DNA of 64,000 bases from contig OY759271.1 in the NCBI GenBank assembly GCA_963662155.1, positions 36,087,027 to 36,151,026 on the forward strand, in the 5' to 3' direction. This DNA is from Lamellibrachia columna (lineage: Eukaryota > Annelida > Polychaeta > Sabellida > Siboglinidae). Positions 40,376 to 52,795 of the stretch are shown here, piece after piece (the first letter of the stretch is position 1; each line of letters starts with the position of its first letter). The notes under the pieces were generated by a model. That model saw only the letters and a program-made list of their open reading frames with translations. It did not search any database and was not told the origin of the DNA. The position numbers and the translations under genes are program-made.

Positions 40376-41243
40376 CGCCAAAAAGCGATATCGCCGCATA
40401 GTCCTCTTCTGTGAAAACATGACATCCACCCTCACTGTTGTCTTCTCCGTTCGCAACCATTTGTCGCATGCACCGTCGTAGTTGACCATGAGCGACTTGT
40501 AGAATGTGCGATCAAGTGGCTGGAGACGATGAGTGGTGTGCGGAAGGAGCGATAACAGGATGATGGCGTTCTCTCGGGAGATAGTCGATAGCCTCCAAGT
40601 TTCTTGTGTGTGAATAGTGGCCGTCTAGGATCAACAGTCCTGGCTTGTCAGGTGACCATTTCACATGTGCTGAATCCACACGAGCAACAGCTCCTTGGTC
40701 ATCCATCCTCTATCGCTCCTCTCAAGAACTGTCCCAGGTGGAGCACCGACTTGCATGGTCTCACTCAAGCATGGTCTCACAAAAAACATTCATTCGGTTA
40801 AAGCCTTTTGCTCTGGCAACTGATGTGGCCTCAGCTTTTCGCAAGCTGAGTTCGGGATGACGTTTCATGAATTTTCGGTACCATGTGGTACTTGCCGACT
40901 GTTTATCATGTTTGAACCCGTCGATTCTGTTGACGTCGGCCAGTTGGTAGGCCAACTCCATCAGATCGGTTCTGCTTAGGCCAGTCAACATAGACTCCAC
41001 GTCGAGGACGTACTCGACCAATGCTGCCTCAAGCTCAGGTGGCAGTGTTTGTGGGCGACCGGAGAATATCTTGCTGCCATCGGCGTATTTGTTGCCGCTG
41101 GCGAGGTGCCTCTTGAGCGTCGCTTTCGGAACCCCGTACGCCTTGGCGATGGCATTTAAGCCTGCATCTCCGTTTTGGAGAGCAGTCAAGGCGCGGTCCA
41201 AATCGTCTTCAGTCCATTTGCCATATGTGCCCCTAATGAACAT
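40376..41243 (-). pseudogene. Pogo/Tigger-type transposase remnant
   Basis: 41243-40761 encodes the DNA-binding half. GTYGKWTEDDLDRALTAL, then GLNAIAKAYGVPKATLKRHL, is a psq-type helix-turn-helix. A CENPB-type second helix-turn-helix (ELEAALVEYVLDVE, TWYRKFMKRHPELSLRKAEA) follows and ends at a stop after NVFCETMLE. The catalytic half is internally deleted: it resumes near 40735 with GAPPGT and GWMTKEL in a shifted frame, then KPGLLILDGHYSHTRNLEAI (second catalytic Asp, about 40640-40590) and an HRLQPLDRTFYKSLMVNYDG-like segment. The first catalytic Asp is lost. An inactive element lying antisense in the fucosyltransferase 2 intron. No TIRs found. Confidence 0.82.
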
Positions 41244-41518
41244 AAGACAAACAATTGCATCAATGATTGGAAGTCTGTCATGGCAGGTTCAGTTTGACTG
41301 TGATTTTGTCTAGTATTCTCTCTCTGATCATGCATGCGGGCGTGCGTGTGTGAGTATCGAAAAACATGAAGTAGAATTGTGTAGAATGGTAAATTTGACG
41401 TAAGATGTGTCATATGATACATTAAAATAACAAGTATTGAAATAGTTTTCTATTGACGGATTCGTTGTAGTGTATAGGTCATGATTTAATAGCATTCCTG
41501 TTCATAAGCGCCGGAATC
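41244..41518. other. Intron sequence, no feature
   Basis: Sequence upstream of the transposase start, possibly the remainder of its element; no terminal repeat identified. Confidence 0.4.
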
Positions 41519-42060
<542 letters not shown>

Positions 42061-42125
42061 CTCCCCTACAACATTACTGACGTAATACCGATGCCAATCT
42101 GCTAACATGGGCGCTGGCCGTCTAA

Positions 42126-42680
42126 GGCCGTGTTCACATACAAAGTTAATCCGCATTTGGATGCGGATCCCAATTCGGGTAGCGCAATGTGAACACCCTT
42201 AATCCGCATTAAGCTACCCGATTTCTAATGCGGGAAAACAGGTGAATTAGGATGCGGATTAGCCAATGTGAACGCTCCATTTGCCTTGATTCGGCGATGG
42301 CGGCGCTGCTGCATGACAAAGGGCCGTAGTCCCTGTATGAGTGCATATGACCCGCACTGTGGAGAGCGGTGGTCTAATGGTTAGAGCACCCGCCTGTCGA
42401 TCGAGAGGACGGTGGCTCGATTCCACCTCCGCCGTTTCGAAGCTTGGGCAATTTCGTTCACCCCACTTTGCCCGTGTCTTTCGGAAGAGACACTAAAAGC
42501 CGTTGGTCCAAACTCCTGCGTTATCTCAAGATTGGGCTGTTTGGAGTATAACTACTTGAGACTTGAGGCACACCACGCCCTCTGGTGCACTAATTCGGTT
42601 GGCGGTTTGATCCGGCTTAACCCAGTGTATGTGAACAGAGCCGAATTATTTGATCCGCATCGTAATTCGGCTGAAAATTA
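42126..42680. mobile_element. Candidate TIR element interrupted by a SINE
   Basis: Left GGCCGTGTTCACATACA at about 42126 and right TGTATGTGAACAGAGCC near 42624-42640 are inverted over about 17 bases. Both sides carry AATCCGCAT / GATCCGCAT and AATTCGG words. The SINE at 42361-42600 lies between them. No clear target duplication seen. Confidence 0.4.
42361..42600 (+). mobile_element. tRNA-derived SINE (tRNA-Asp-like head)
   Basis: 42363-42433 folds plausibly as a tRNA: TGGTCTAATGGTTAGAGC (box A), a CCTGTCGA anticodon loop with GTC as in tRNA-Asp, GGCTCGATTCC (box B) and a closing ACCTCCGCC. It is followed by a body with TTTCGGAAGAGACACTAAAA and CCGTTGGTCC, a form of conserved central domain seen in many animal SINEs. 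Mismatched stems and the attached body argue against a functional tRNA gene. Confidence 0.65.
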
Positions 42681-42699
42681 CTCCGCCAGATGGCAACAC

Positions 42700-43631
42700 T
42701 TTACCTTTAGGTATTACTGCATTTAGAGCGGTTCATAAAGAAGCCTTTACCAACTAGACTAGAAAAAGAGGTAGCGTACATTTGCAGAATATGTCTTATT
42801 TCAGCTGCAAAGCTATACGATAAAACGATGTTTTAAACCCATTAATAATTGGAGTATGTGGACGTTAACTATCGATAATCGATGTTGGATGGAGTAACGA
42901 GGATTCGCATGAGTGCACTGAATTACACCTGGAACCATCCTCACTGCACGTACGACCAATGGCGTATCTTGGATCTCGCGAGGGGGCAAATGGGGCACAC
43001 CTAGAAAAATACGGTAAAAATAAGCCAAACTGGCCATGACACAACCCCCCCCCCCAAATACGACCACCGACATTACACAGACACCTCGTTAAGCGGAACA
43101 ACAACGCAAGTCCAACGACCAGTGAAATAGGCAAAATTAACGACAATTTATAATTCATTTACCAACAACCGCGTATGTATCCACGTTCAGTTTTACATTC
43201 ATTAGCACACAATCATAATCCGTGCCAACATGCCGGTCCCAAAACGGTATTGGCATACATTGCAAACAATTCACTGATATACCACAACAGCCGAACGGCA
43301 CTGATCACGATGCTAGTTATTCTCTTCAGCTATAAATATAGTATAACGCTGGCTAGCAACGACAATTCATACTGTATCGGTGGGGGTCATTCCACCATAA
43401 CATTTTAATCAATAATATATCATAGATTAAATGTAATACAAATATGTGGAATAATCCACTGGGTTACTTCACAACTCCATCTGCTCTTTAATTCTTCATA
43501 TATGTCAGTCAAATGAAAAAAAATAGCTGGATAGTTTGTTTGTTGCCTAGGATAACATTTCAAGAAGTCATGTTTTTATTTTATTCTGCAAGTAAGTCCT
43601 TAAATACACATTCCACGTTTCGCTGTTGCAG
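42700..43631. other. Intron sequence upstream of exon 2
   Basis: No element recognised. Contains a C12-13 run near 43045. It ends in TTTCGCTGTTGCAG, the proposed 3' splice site. Confidence 0.45.
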
Positions 43632-44025
43632 CAACGACATCGTCCCGGTGGTGATGGGAGCGGCTCCCGAGGACTACCGCAAGGTGGCGCCACCGCACTC
43701 GTACATCCACGTCGACGACTTCGCGTCGCCGCGCGAGCTGGCCGCCTACCTGCACAAGCTCGACGCCAACGACACCCTCTACAACGAGTACTTCCGCTGG
43801 AAGGGAACCGGACACTTCATCAACACCAAGTTCTGGTGCCGCGTGTGCGCCATGGCCCACGCCGCCGACCGACACGCGATGTGGTACGAGGACGTGATGC
43901 AATGGTGGAGCGGGGAAGACGTGTGCATCCACCCACAGCCAGGGCGGCTATGGGCGAGCTGGAGGAACGCGCAACGCCGGGACACAGACCGGGACGTGAC
44001 GAACGTTAAGCACGTGACGCTGTAA
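43632..44025 (+). CDS. Alpha-1,3-fucosyltransferase (GT10), gene 2, exon 2
   Basis: C-terminal half of a GT10 catalytic domain, entered through TTGCAG|C one base before a codon boundary. This matches the CTC TA| end of the exon at 32556 and recreates a Tyr before NDIVPVVMGAAPEDY. It contains SYIHVDDFASPRELAAYL, FRWKGTGHFINTKFWCR and CAMAH, and stops at 44023. The first 236 bases after the split codon (43633-43868) are identical to gene 1 exon 2 (22137-22372) but for one synonymous change. After this the two diverge abruptly, and this copy has its own tail (MWYEDVMQWW...HVTL). Alternatives are an orphan duplicated exon or the 3' end of another, unseen gene. Confidence 0.8.
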
Positions 44026-45341
44026 CCATGTCACGGCTGCGTCGTCTGCACATCTACGTAACTACGTACACCACCGAGATATGCTGTATTATATCCAGGT
44101 TTCCTGGTGAGGCGCCACCTTTTTGTCGCTCTCATAATAGCCTGGATTCAGAGTGCACGGAATACACGGTTGTGTGTCCAGAATTTGGTCAAACATCCGG
44201 GGACTCTCACTCTAATTCACCAGTTAAATCAAGCATATATAATGCATTCGAAACAATTTTAAGATGGACATATTATTGAAATAATGCTTACAATAAAATA
44301 AAGCGGCCATCACCGTGTTCATCTTGTTTTTCGCCACCGACTTTCGCGAGTAGACATCTCGGTTGAGGACTGACAGTTAGGATCGGCCTCGTCTCGCATG
44401 AACGGGCCTCTCGACGGCATCTACGGACTGCATTGTCCAGCAACCGGCAATCGGACGAGTAGGCAAAGTCAATCGCCATACCATTTTTTTTATCAGGCTG
44501 TTGCCGTTGTATGGACGAAGAGCAAGCTTGCCAGAAACGTAGGCCTACGCATTTTCATGAAATGTGAAACCTTTCAAAAACGCCATAAACAGAGCAATAA
44601 ACACGTATTTCATGTATGTATGCATTCTTATATGTATATCACTAAAGTTACCTGACAATAACCATGTAAAAGTGTGAAAGTATTACCTTTTTGTCAGAAC
44701 GCATGTGCTTGTCAAAATTTGTATATAACCGGATGTTGTGTGAGCGAGATTACTAAACGGGATTCTCGTAGATTAATATAAGGTCACGATAAGAATCGCC
44801 GTCTGCTGGCCATAGAGTTACATCATTAATAATCCCCCTATAAACTACTAACTACTAACTAATGGGTGTTTTATTTATGTATGTGCTGCTGGCCCACTCT
44901 GACCTCATTCTACACGAAATCACGTTTGAACATGTGACCCAAAGGCAACATCACGTGCACAGTATGGCGGCTATTTATGAAATCTTTTCTATGTGACCGA
45001 TAAATGTACTGATAAATAATTATTTGGAGCACATTTCTTCTGTTTCTTGACGCCCAAGTTTCGGTTGTATGTCACGGAATACACTTGTGAAACGATTAGC
45101 GCGTATTGATTTTAAAACTTAAGTTTTTAGTTCCGTAGCCATTTGGCTACGGAAAGCCCAAATCCGCGCTTAGAAAAATCACGGCCCCAAAGCTCAAGAG
45201 TGGGGCGGACGACTCTGCCTATCGGACGAGCTGATGGCCGATATATAACAGCCAAAATAGATCATGTAGACCATAAGACAGCAGCATATGTGGTCGTGTG
45301 TTATGGTACTTGGCTTTCCCACACGCTGACCGGTTTGAATC
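44026..45341. other. Unannotated; one short hairpin
   Basis: TTCCGTAGCC, then ATTT, then GGCTACGGAA at 45131-45154 forms a perfect 10-bp stem. No gene recognised; the first few hundred bases may be the 3' UTR of fucosyltransferase 2 (AATAAA at about 44294). Confidence 0.4.
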
Positions 45342-45511
<170 letters not shown>

Positions 45512-45564
45512 ATTACATAAGTATACAGTGTATGCGTAAGCATAATAAGGACTACATTAATTAA

Positions 45565-45765
45565 TCCGATCGGTGGTTCCATCTACCAGTAACAACCGAA
45601 CCAATATGTCGAGGCCCAAACTCCTTTTTCGACGAGTTTACAAAGGTGGACGAGAGATCACTGTTATAATTGAAGTCATTGGACGAGGCTATCACGTGGG
45701 AAGAAACAGTCTCGTTAATATGACTCTCGCTCGCCTTCGTACCTGAACTCGGCAGCCAATCAGCG
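45565..45765. mobile_element. Palindromic MITE-like repeat (copy 2, inverted)
   Basis: Reverse complement of the repeat at 13720-13935: CCGATCGGTGGTTCCATCT, GAGGCCCAAACTC, GACGAGTTTACAAAGGTGG, AGTCTCGTTAATATGACTCT and CGCTCGCCTTCGTAC all match in order. This second copy defines the family's approximate limits. Confidence 0.6.
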
Positions 45766-46635
45766 TCTTTACCGAGATTCTACCCTATGAAATTATGTTG
45801 CATTATTTAACTTTTCAGTGTGACAGTGTGTCAATATAATTTTATACAATCAAAGTTTAATGTTGATTCGAATTATATCGCATAAACTGATAAAAGTTAT
45901 TATTTATGATAAGTTAATTAGCCAAATCTCCGGATGAGAGCTAATTATGTTTATTTCGAATACGATCAATTCATAAAATTGTTATTATACATTATCATGA
46001 GTAAATGTATGTGCGATAAATTCATTTCCTCGCCAACCAACGACGGCATTTTAACTAACAATCGGTTTTGGATCGATTTATAACATTTTATTAACTGACA
46101 GTTTATTATTTCGATAGGCCTATGTTCAGCTTGAATAGCGAGCCAGGTCTTGAACAGATTTTGTTTTTGTGGCCGTGTTCTTTTTTCCATTTTGATGGTT
46201 TCATTTGTATTATCTTCTGATTTTAAACCGGGAAGTTGCGTCCATGTTTGATGGTTGCCGCAGATCCAATATCCCATTCAGGAAACCATCAATGGCTCTG
46301 TCACGGCATGCGCCATGATAAACTGAAACGTTCAATATCTATGACCACGTGCGTGACGCGTTTGTCGCGGACTATAAATTCCCGCGACTTGCTTTGACGT
46401 GCGTCGAAACTGACACGTATCTGTGCAAACGCGTGATGGCGTTTGACGTCATAACCGAACGTTCTTGGTGAACTCGGCCAATACGGATGAACTCGCAACA
46501 ATACGGGATGAACTCGCCCAATACGGAATCTGACTATACGTCATGCAGCAATGCGGGCGGGAAAGCGACGTTATTAATTGGCCGTTTACGTCGTATTCGG
46601 GCAATAACTTATAGAGTCAATTAATATGTATGCAT

Positions 46636-46640
<5 letters not shown>
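45766..46640. other. Unannotated; short 20-bp tandem
   Basis: Three copies of a GAACTCGCCCAATACGGAT-like word at about 46470-46527. No gene recognised. Confidence 0.45.
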
Positions 46641-47138
<498 letters not shown>

Positions 47139-47142
<4 letters not shown>

Positions 47143-47724
47143 CCATCACAACGGAGCCTACACTGTGATCCCAAGCTCTGGTGTGTGCGACAAACGGTGG
47201 CGCCACATCCAGGAGCTTGTAAATGTTGTCGCTTATCCAGACTCGCCGAGAAGAGAGTCTAGCTGCGAAGTCGTGGTTTCATTGTTACCCATTCATTTTG
47301 TGTAGTAGCCTCGATTATTCAGGTTCCGAGCTGTGACGCCTCCGTTTGTCGCACGCATCTTCGCCTGGGTGCAGAGTGTGCTTTTTTGTGTGACGGAAAT
47401 TATATATGCACCCAGAATCTGCTGCCTACACAGTTAGCTAATTACGATGGCATCCGGGCATTTGGCTAATTCATAAAATTTTAAGTTAAATTTTATCAGT
47501 TTATACGATGCAATTCGAATTAACTTTATGTTGATGTTTAACTATTTCAAACACTAATTAACTGTTTGCGCGTTTTGGCATCACTGAAATCCGACAAAAT
47601 CTTGTGAAGATTAATCCGAAGCATTTTGTCCAATTCCGTTGTGTGTATAGTCAGATGAACTAGTCTGGCACATTGTGGCCCATCCTTGATCAGTTCCAAC
47701 ATGGAAAGAGATCTACGCTACGGT
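47139..47724. other. Unannotated sequence 5' of LINE
   Basis: No gene recognised. The junction with the LINE lies near 47725. Confidence 0.45.
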
Positions 47725-49260
47725 TATTATATATATCCTAACAAATCGTGTGATCTTGACCCATTTCCAACACTTCTACTAAAAAGCTGTATCGATCAAC
47801 TCATCTTTCCCATTACTACTATCATAAACCTTTCAATGCAGAGTGGAGTTGTTCCACAGGATTTCAAACAAGCTCTTGTAAATCCTCTTATTAAAAAACA
47901 AACTTTGTGCAAAGATGACCTAAGGAATTATCGTCCTATCTCTAATCTCAGTTTTCTGTCAAAAATATTGGAAAAAGTAGTTGCTAATCGCCTTCATGAA
48001 CATATTTACAACCATCACTTATCAAATGATCTACAGTCTGCATATAAACGATTCCATTCTACTGAAACAGCTCTTCTCAAGATACACAATGATATAGTTG
48101 ATAACATGGACAATGGCAAAGTCACAGCACTCACTTTACTTGATCTCTCAGCTGCTTTCGATACAATTGATCATTCAATCCTTTTACAACGCCTCCATAG
48201 ATATTTTGGAATTTCTGGCCCAGCTCTTCGGTGGTTCAAATCATTTTTATCAGACAGATATCAAAGTATTAACATATCTGGCACATTATCTAGCCCACAA
48301 CATCTACCATTTGGAGTGCCACAAGGATCCGTCCTTGGCCCTGTTCTGTTCAGCTTATATACTACATCGCTCAGCCAAGTTATTGCTAATCGTAATCTCA
48401 GTCATCACATTTATGCTGATGACACACAGGTTTATATATCACTTTCACAATCAAATGTACAAGAATCTCTTTCGACTTTTAGTGATTGCCTTACTGATAT
48501 CTTGTCGTGGATGGAATCAAGTAAGCTAAAGCTTAATCCAGATAAAACAGACCTTATTATTATTGGCACTAAACAACAACGAAATAAAGTCATCAACCAT
48601 TTTCCTGTTAAACTGCTTGGCAGTGATACATTCCCATCAGATACTGTTCGTAATCTAGGTGTTATCTTTGACAGTGATTTCAACTTTCGCCAGCATATCT
48701 CTCAAGTATGTAAATCCTGTTTCTATCATATTCGTGATCTTCGTCGAATTCGGCGTCACATATCTACATCTACTGCTAAAACAATATCAACGGCACTAAT
48801 TAGCAGCCGTCTTGACTATTGTAATTCACTACTAAACAACATTGCTAAAAGAGACTTGGCTAAACTCCAACGAGTACAAAATTGTCTGGCACGTGTGGTT
48901 CTCAGGGCGCCTCGGTTTTCACCGTCACTACCACTACTTAAACAGTTACACTGGCTTCCAGTTTCTTATCGAATTAATTTTAAGCTGTCCACTCTTGCAT
49001 ATCGTGCTCTATCTACACAACAACCATTCTACTTGGCTAGTCTCCTGCATCTTTCAAATATCCCTAGGCAGCTAAGATCATCAGTTTCACAACAACTTAT
49101 TGTACCTAAAACAAAACTTAACTTGGGTAAACGTGCTTTCTCTGTCGCTGCGCCTAGGGTCTGGAATGAACTCCCTATCGCTTTGAAAACATCCGAAACT
49201 ATTGCTATTTTCCGTAAAAAACTCAAGACATATCTATTCCAAATTGCATTCCCACCATAA
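47686..49260 (+). CDS. LINE reverse transcriptase, intact frame (524 codons)
   Basis: Uninterrupted RT coding sequence. Motifs in order: NYRPISNLSFLSKILEKVVA, a TALTLLDLSAAFDTIDHSIL block with the first catalytic Asp, FGVPQGSVLGPVLF, the catalytic HIYADDTQVY, KLNPDKTDLIIIG, NLGVIFDSDF, SRLDYCNSLL, LARVVLRAPRF, LHWLPVSYRI and the terminal RKKLKTYLF. These define the L2/CR1 group of the jockey supergroup. The first roughly 13 codons (to 47724) are flanking DNA, not element. The best-preserved mobile gene in the window. It lacks the endonuclease and cannot be autonomous. Confidence 0.9.
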   Translation: MISSNMERDLRYGYYIYPNKSCDLDPFPTLLLKSCIDQLIFPITTIINLSMQSGVVPQDFKQALVNPLIKKQTLCKDDLRNYRPISNLSFLSKILEKVVANRLHEHIYNHHLSNDLQSAYKRFHSTETALLKIHNDIVDNMDNGKVTALTLLDLSAAFDTIDHSILLQRLHRYFGISGPALRWFKSFLSDRYQSINISGTLSSPQHLPFGVPQGSVLGPVLFSLYTTSLSQVIANRNLSHHIYADDTQVYISLSQSNVQESLSTFSDCLTDILSWMESSKLKLNPDKTDLIIIGTKQQRNKVINHFPVKLLGSDTFPSDTVRNLGVIFDSDFNFRQHISQVCKSCFYHIRDLRRIRRHISTSTAKTISTALISSRLDYCNSLLNNIAKRDLAKLQRVQNCLARVVLRAPRFSPSLPLLKQLHWLPVSYRINFKLSTLAYRALSTQQPFYLASLLHLSNIPRQLRSSVSQQLIVPKTKLNLGKRAFSVAAPRVWNELPIALKTSETIAIFRKKLKTYLFQIAFPP

Positions 49261-49404
49261 ATGTTCGGTTGTCCCTCGTTCTGATACTGACTTTTGCGCG
49301 TCCTTGTTTACGATTACGCCTACTGATTCTGTTTTGTTGCGCCTCTGAGCTCAGGTTCCTGAGGATATAGGCGCCATAGAAGTCAATTATTATTATTATT
49401 ATTA
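47725..49404 (+). mobile_element. 5'-truncated L2/CR1-like LINE
   Basis: Begins inside the RT domain at about PNKSCDLDP, so the endonuclease and 5' half are missing. It continues through an intact RT frame, about 120 bases of 3' UTR (TTCCTGAGGATATAGGCGCC) and a terminal (ATT)n tail at 49381-49404. The truncation plus simple-repeat tail fits target-primed insertion. A convincing target duplication could not be picked out next to the TA-rich 5' flank. Confidence 0.85.
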
Positions 49405-50139
49405 ATAATCAAACTCGGATATGTTATATTTGAAGCAATACTTACAAACTGGAGAAAGCATCACTGAGATTCCTCTTGATCAATACCTGAGTCATCGTCG
49501 CCTCATATTGGTCTATGTCACCTGTGATAGTTTCTGCAACTAACCCGTCAAACTGGATCAGTTAATTCCCTAGAGTATCATCAAGATCCGATGAGTAAAA
49601 TTTCCAGTTTTCCAGCAGCCTATCGCATCTCTCTTGATTCCGAGATTTCCGTATCCGTCAAGAAATCCAAAGCGGTCACCACCTGGGGGAGGGGGGCAAA
49701 ACTTCATTGTTGGCAAATTATTTATTTCACCACTAGAAGTAAAAAAGAATATGTGATAACCTTTCCAAATGAGTGGCTTTATCCTTCTGGTTGCGCATAA
49801 CGTGTTTTTACATAAAACGCCAATACGTGCTAGGTAAAACACGTTTTCATTCATTATTACCTTGAGAGAGATGCTGTTTGCGGCATCATGTCGGCCGTGA
49901 AAAATAAACAGGATTTTATATCTGAACTTTTTGTCAGACCAACTTGGGGGGTGTGGGTGGGGGCGATATCCTCCCCTTTTTGGGGGTCTACGGAAAAGCT
50001 TATTCCTTTCTCATTTACCATCGGATTTCAAATTTGAAAGGTGTTTTGGGTACGTATTGGATGTACAGAAAAAGGTATGGTAAAAACTTTTTGAATTTGA
50101 AAACCCCCAAAAAATGTTGGGGAAAACCCCGCAACACAA
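49405..50139. other. Unannotated sequence
   Basis: G-rich patches at 49685-49698 and 49947-49965. Short frames on both strands show no recognisable motif. Confidence 0.45.
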
Positions 50140-52795
50140 CTGGCTACTGTCAACGCCGTGCTCAACCAGTCACTGAACATTGTGCGGTCTTTAGAGTTGA
50201 CCAAGATCGTGGGTGTCTTTGACCAGGCACTATTTGCAAAGGCTGCTGAGGTCACACGAAAACATCCTGACAAGTTTAAGACGACCATCATCATCAGGCT
50301 TGAAGTATTCCACACCATATGCACAATGCTTGCAATTGCCGGGAAGCGATTCCAGGATGCTGTGCATTGAGTTAGGTGTGCTTGCAGATGGCTCTATTTC
50401 TGGAGTGATGGATGGTCGCAAGTACAACCGGGCAGTCAGACTCCAACAAGCTAGTATATGAGGCTCTCATTAGGCTGGTATGGAAAGGTTTCCTCTCATG
50501 GTTGCAAGCCAATCACACTGAAGTCGTGGTCCACATGGACACTGAAGAGCATCAGTAACCTCGTCAAACCTCTGTCACAAGCGTCGTTGAAGCAGGTCCT
50601 CCAAAACAGGTCATATGCCCACATCATGTATCTGTTTGAAGTCTACCTTGAATTCCTGCGAGTTGGAAATGGGAGTCTCTCAACTTTCTGTCTGTCCTAT
50701 CTGGACCTAGTCGAGATTTTGCTAGGCCTGTTTCGAGCATCAAGAAAGGGACACTGGATGCTACACCTGGCGTCTATTCGTGCAACGATCCCTTGATGCT
50801 TCGTATATAACAGACATAACTACGCACGCTACTGCTTGTACTACTATGCTCAGATGACCCAACTGCCCGTTGAACACCCAGATGTCCATATTGAATTTAT
50901 GCAAGGTGTCTTTTCAGTTCGGCTCCAGAAACCATTAACAGTTAACAGAGATACCCAAACACCGGGTGGAACAAAGGGGTTCAGTTTAAAGCAAGGAACT
51001 GCGAGCAAGTGCTACCAACAGCCGAGAACAGGACCATGTACTTCAGAGAGCTGAGAGACGTGATTGGTCTAGGCGTTCCAAACTGGCTCATCCAGATCTC
51101 CAAAGGTCCCGCATCCAGAAAGATGAGGCACATGTCGAATCCCTGGTTGATCTGATGGAGAACAGCTGGCTGAATCCAATGTGTCATGAAAAGATTGAAT
51201 TTGTCAGTCTATCCACTGGTACTGTGGCCCCAGCAGATTTTACCAAGGATCTTCTGGGAGCGCATCAAGTAGGATAAGAAGCATACCAGGTATTCAAGAA
51301 GAAACGCTTAGAAAAAGCTCCACCAACAATGAAATTCCACGACAAGATGACAAAGCAAAAGACATTCTTCAATGTAAACGCAAAGAAAGCCAGTGGAAGA
51401 GGAACAGCCAAAGAGGTGGTCCTGAAGGCGGAGATACATTTATTTGGCCACATGATCCTTGTTGCTCAGAGTAGACAGCTGCACGTGAGGGATGTCCTGG
51501 CTCACCCACTAGCTCCTTTACCCTGGGACCTCGCAAATGGTGATGGGTCTTTGCGGAAGACGAACAAGGCTGGACTCGCTAGAGAGTTGGAGAGAAACAT
51601 TTCTCCATCAGAAGATATTCCTGACCCATCAACCTGCATCATTGATGGAATGAGCTTGGTGCAGAAGATGAACAGCAACAACAAGACGTGTGCACAACTG
51701 GCAGAACCTGTCATGTCTCTAGTCCTACGTGATGGTTCACAGAGTCACAGGATTGGCGTGGTATTCGACATTTACCGGGAGATTTCAATAAAAAATGCTG
51801 AGAGGTGCAAGAGGGAATCAAGCACAGCTATTCAGTACAGGAGTAGTGCATGAGGCCACAATCTCCAACAGTGGAGGAAGTTCCTGTGCAGCTCCAACAA
51901 CAACTCCACCCTGATAAAATTCATATTCGAACAATGGAAACTCCCGAAGTACAGCCACATGATGTAACCACTGTATGTAACCTGTGAGGTGGTCTGCTAA
52001 AAGATGACTGGGCGGAAGTAACAGAACTGAGGTCCGCACAAGAAGAAGCATATACCCGTGTACTTCTACATACACGGGTCAAAGGCAGTCATTGTGATAG
52101 CCGAAGACACAGATGTCAGGGTGCTCAGCCTTGGTTTCAACAGAGACATCCCCTGCTCCATCTATTAGAAGTGTGGAGAAAAAGCACACGGTTCATCGAG
52201 TTTGGGAAAATGGCAAGTTCATTTGGAGAAAGCATCTGCGACGCCCTAATTGGATTACATGTCTTCATAGGCTGTGACACTGTGTGTGCCCTCACAGGCC
52301 GTGGGAAGTTGGACGCCCTGGAACTGATTAAAAAGGACAGCACATACCAGGAGACTTTCAGCCAACTTGGAAGTGAATGAACTGGGCTACCAACTCTTCT
52401 GTGCCAAACAAGGAGAGGTCGAGTCCAGTCAGCTTCCACCATGCAGAGATTACCTCCACATGCATGTTCTTCGTGCCAACTACCAAGCATCAATCTGGAA
52501 GTGCTGCCTTCAGACTCAGCCATTTGTGGTAGACCCGAAAGAGTGTGGATGGACGACAGGTGATGACAGCCATCTGGTCATCGAGTGGATGCGCACTCCT
52601 CCAGCCCCAGGTGCAGTTTTGGACCTGTTGTTATGCAAGTGCCTGCGTTCCTGCAAACTGCCAAGCTGCACGTGCCTTTTCAGTGGACTGGCACCAACAT
52701 GTGCAAGCAACAGACGTGCAGCAATCAGAAGAAAGAAGAACTGTTTGCAATTGAACTAGGAGACTTTGATGATGGAGATGGTGATGATGAGTGAC
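50140..52795 (+). pseudogene. Decayed member of repetitive PIN/FEN1-like family
   Basis: Pieces in three frames line up in one order, so this was one long protein of roughly 880 codons. Landmarks: LTKIVGVFDQALFAKAAEV (50190), LGVLADGSISGVMDGRKYNR (50375), QLPVEHPDVHIEFMQG (50860), DTQTPGGTKGFSLK (50955), KFHDKMTKQKTFF (51330), a CIIDGMSLVQKMN block (51635), VVFDIYREISIKNAERCKR (51760), AEDTDVRVLSLGFN (52100), GCDTVCALTGRGKLDALELI (52270), GEVESSQLPPCRDYL (52410) and a Cys-rich tail (CKCLRSCKLPSCTC, 52635). I recognise this as an uncharacterised ORF that is multi-copy in several invertebrate genomes. EDTDV and GCDTV resemble acidic motifs of PIN/FEN1-type nucleases; the activity is inferred. 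Many frameshifts and stops: a pseudogene. Confidence 0.65.

Noticed and set aside
39854..40489. Plus- and minus-strand frames with STCASTRR, NLRKHPAI, RRVLAQVD or GCLRRLIA polymers
   Set aside because: Alternative frames of the 24-bp repeat. Only the GDQPAQAP frame connects to recognisable domains.
42363..42433. Functional tRNA-Asp gene
   Set aside because: Boxes A and B and a GTC anticodon are present, but stems carry mismatches and a SINE body follows directly, so it is a SINE head.
47690..49430. Target site duplication around the L2/CR1-like LINE
   Set aside because: The 5' flank is TA-rich and the 3' side is an ATT tail, so short matches such as GTTATAT are expected by chance.
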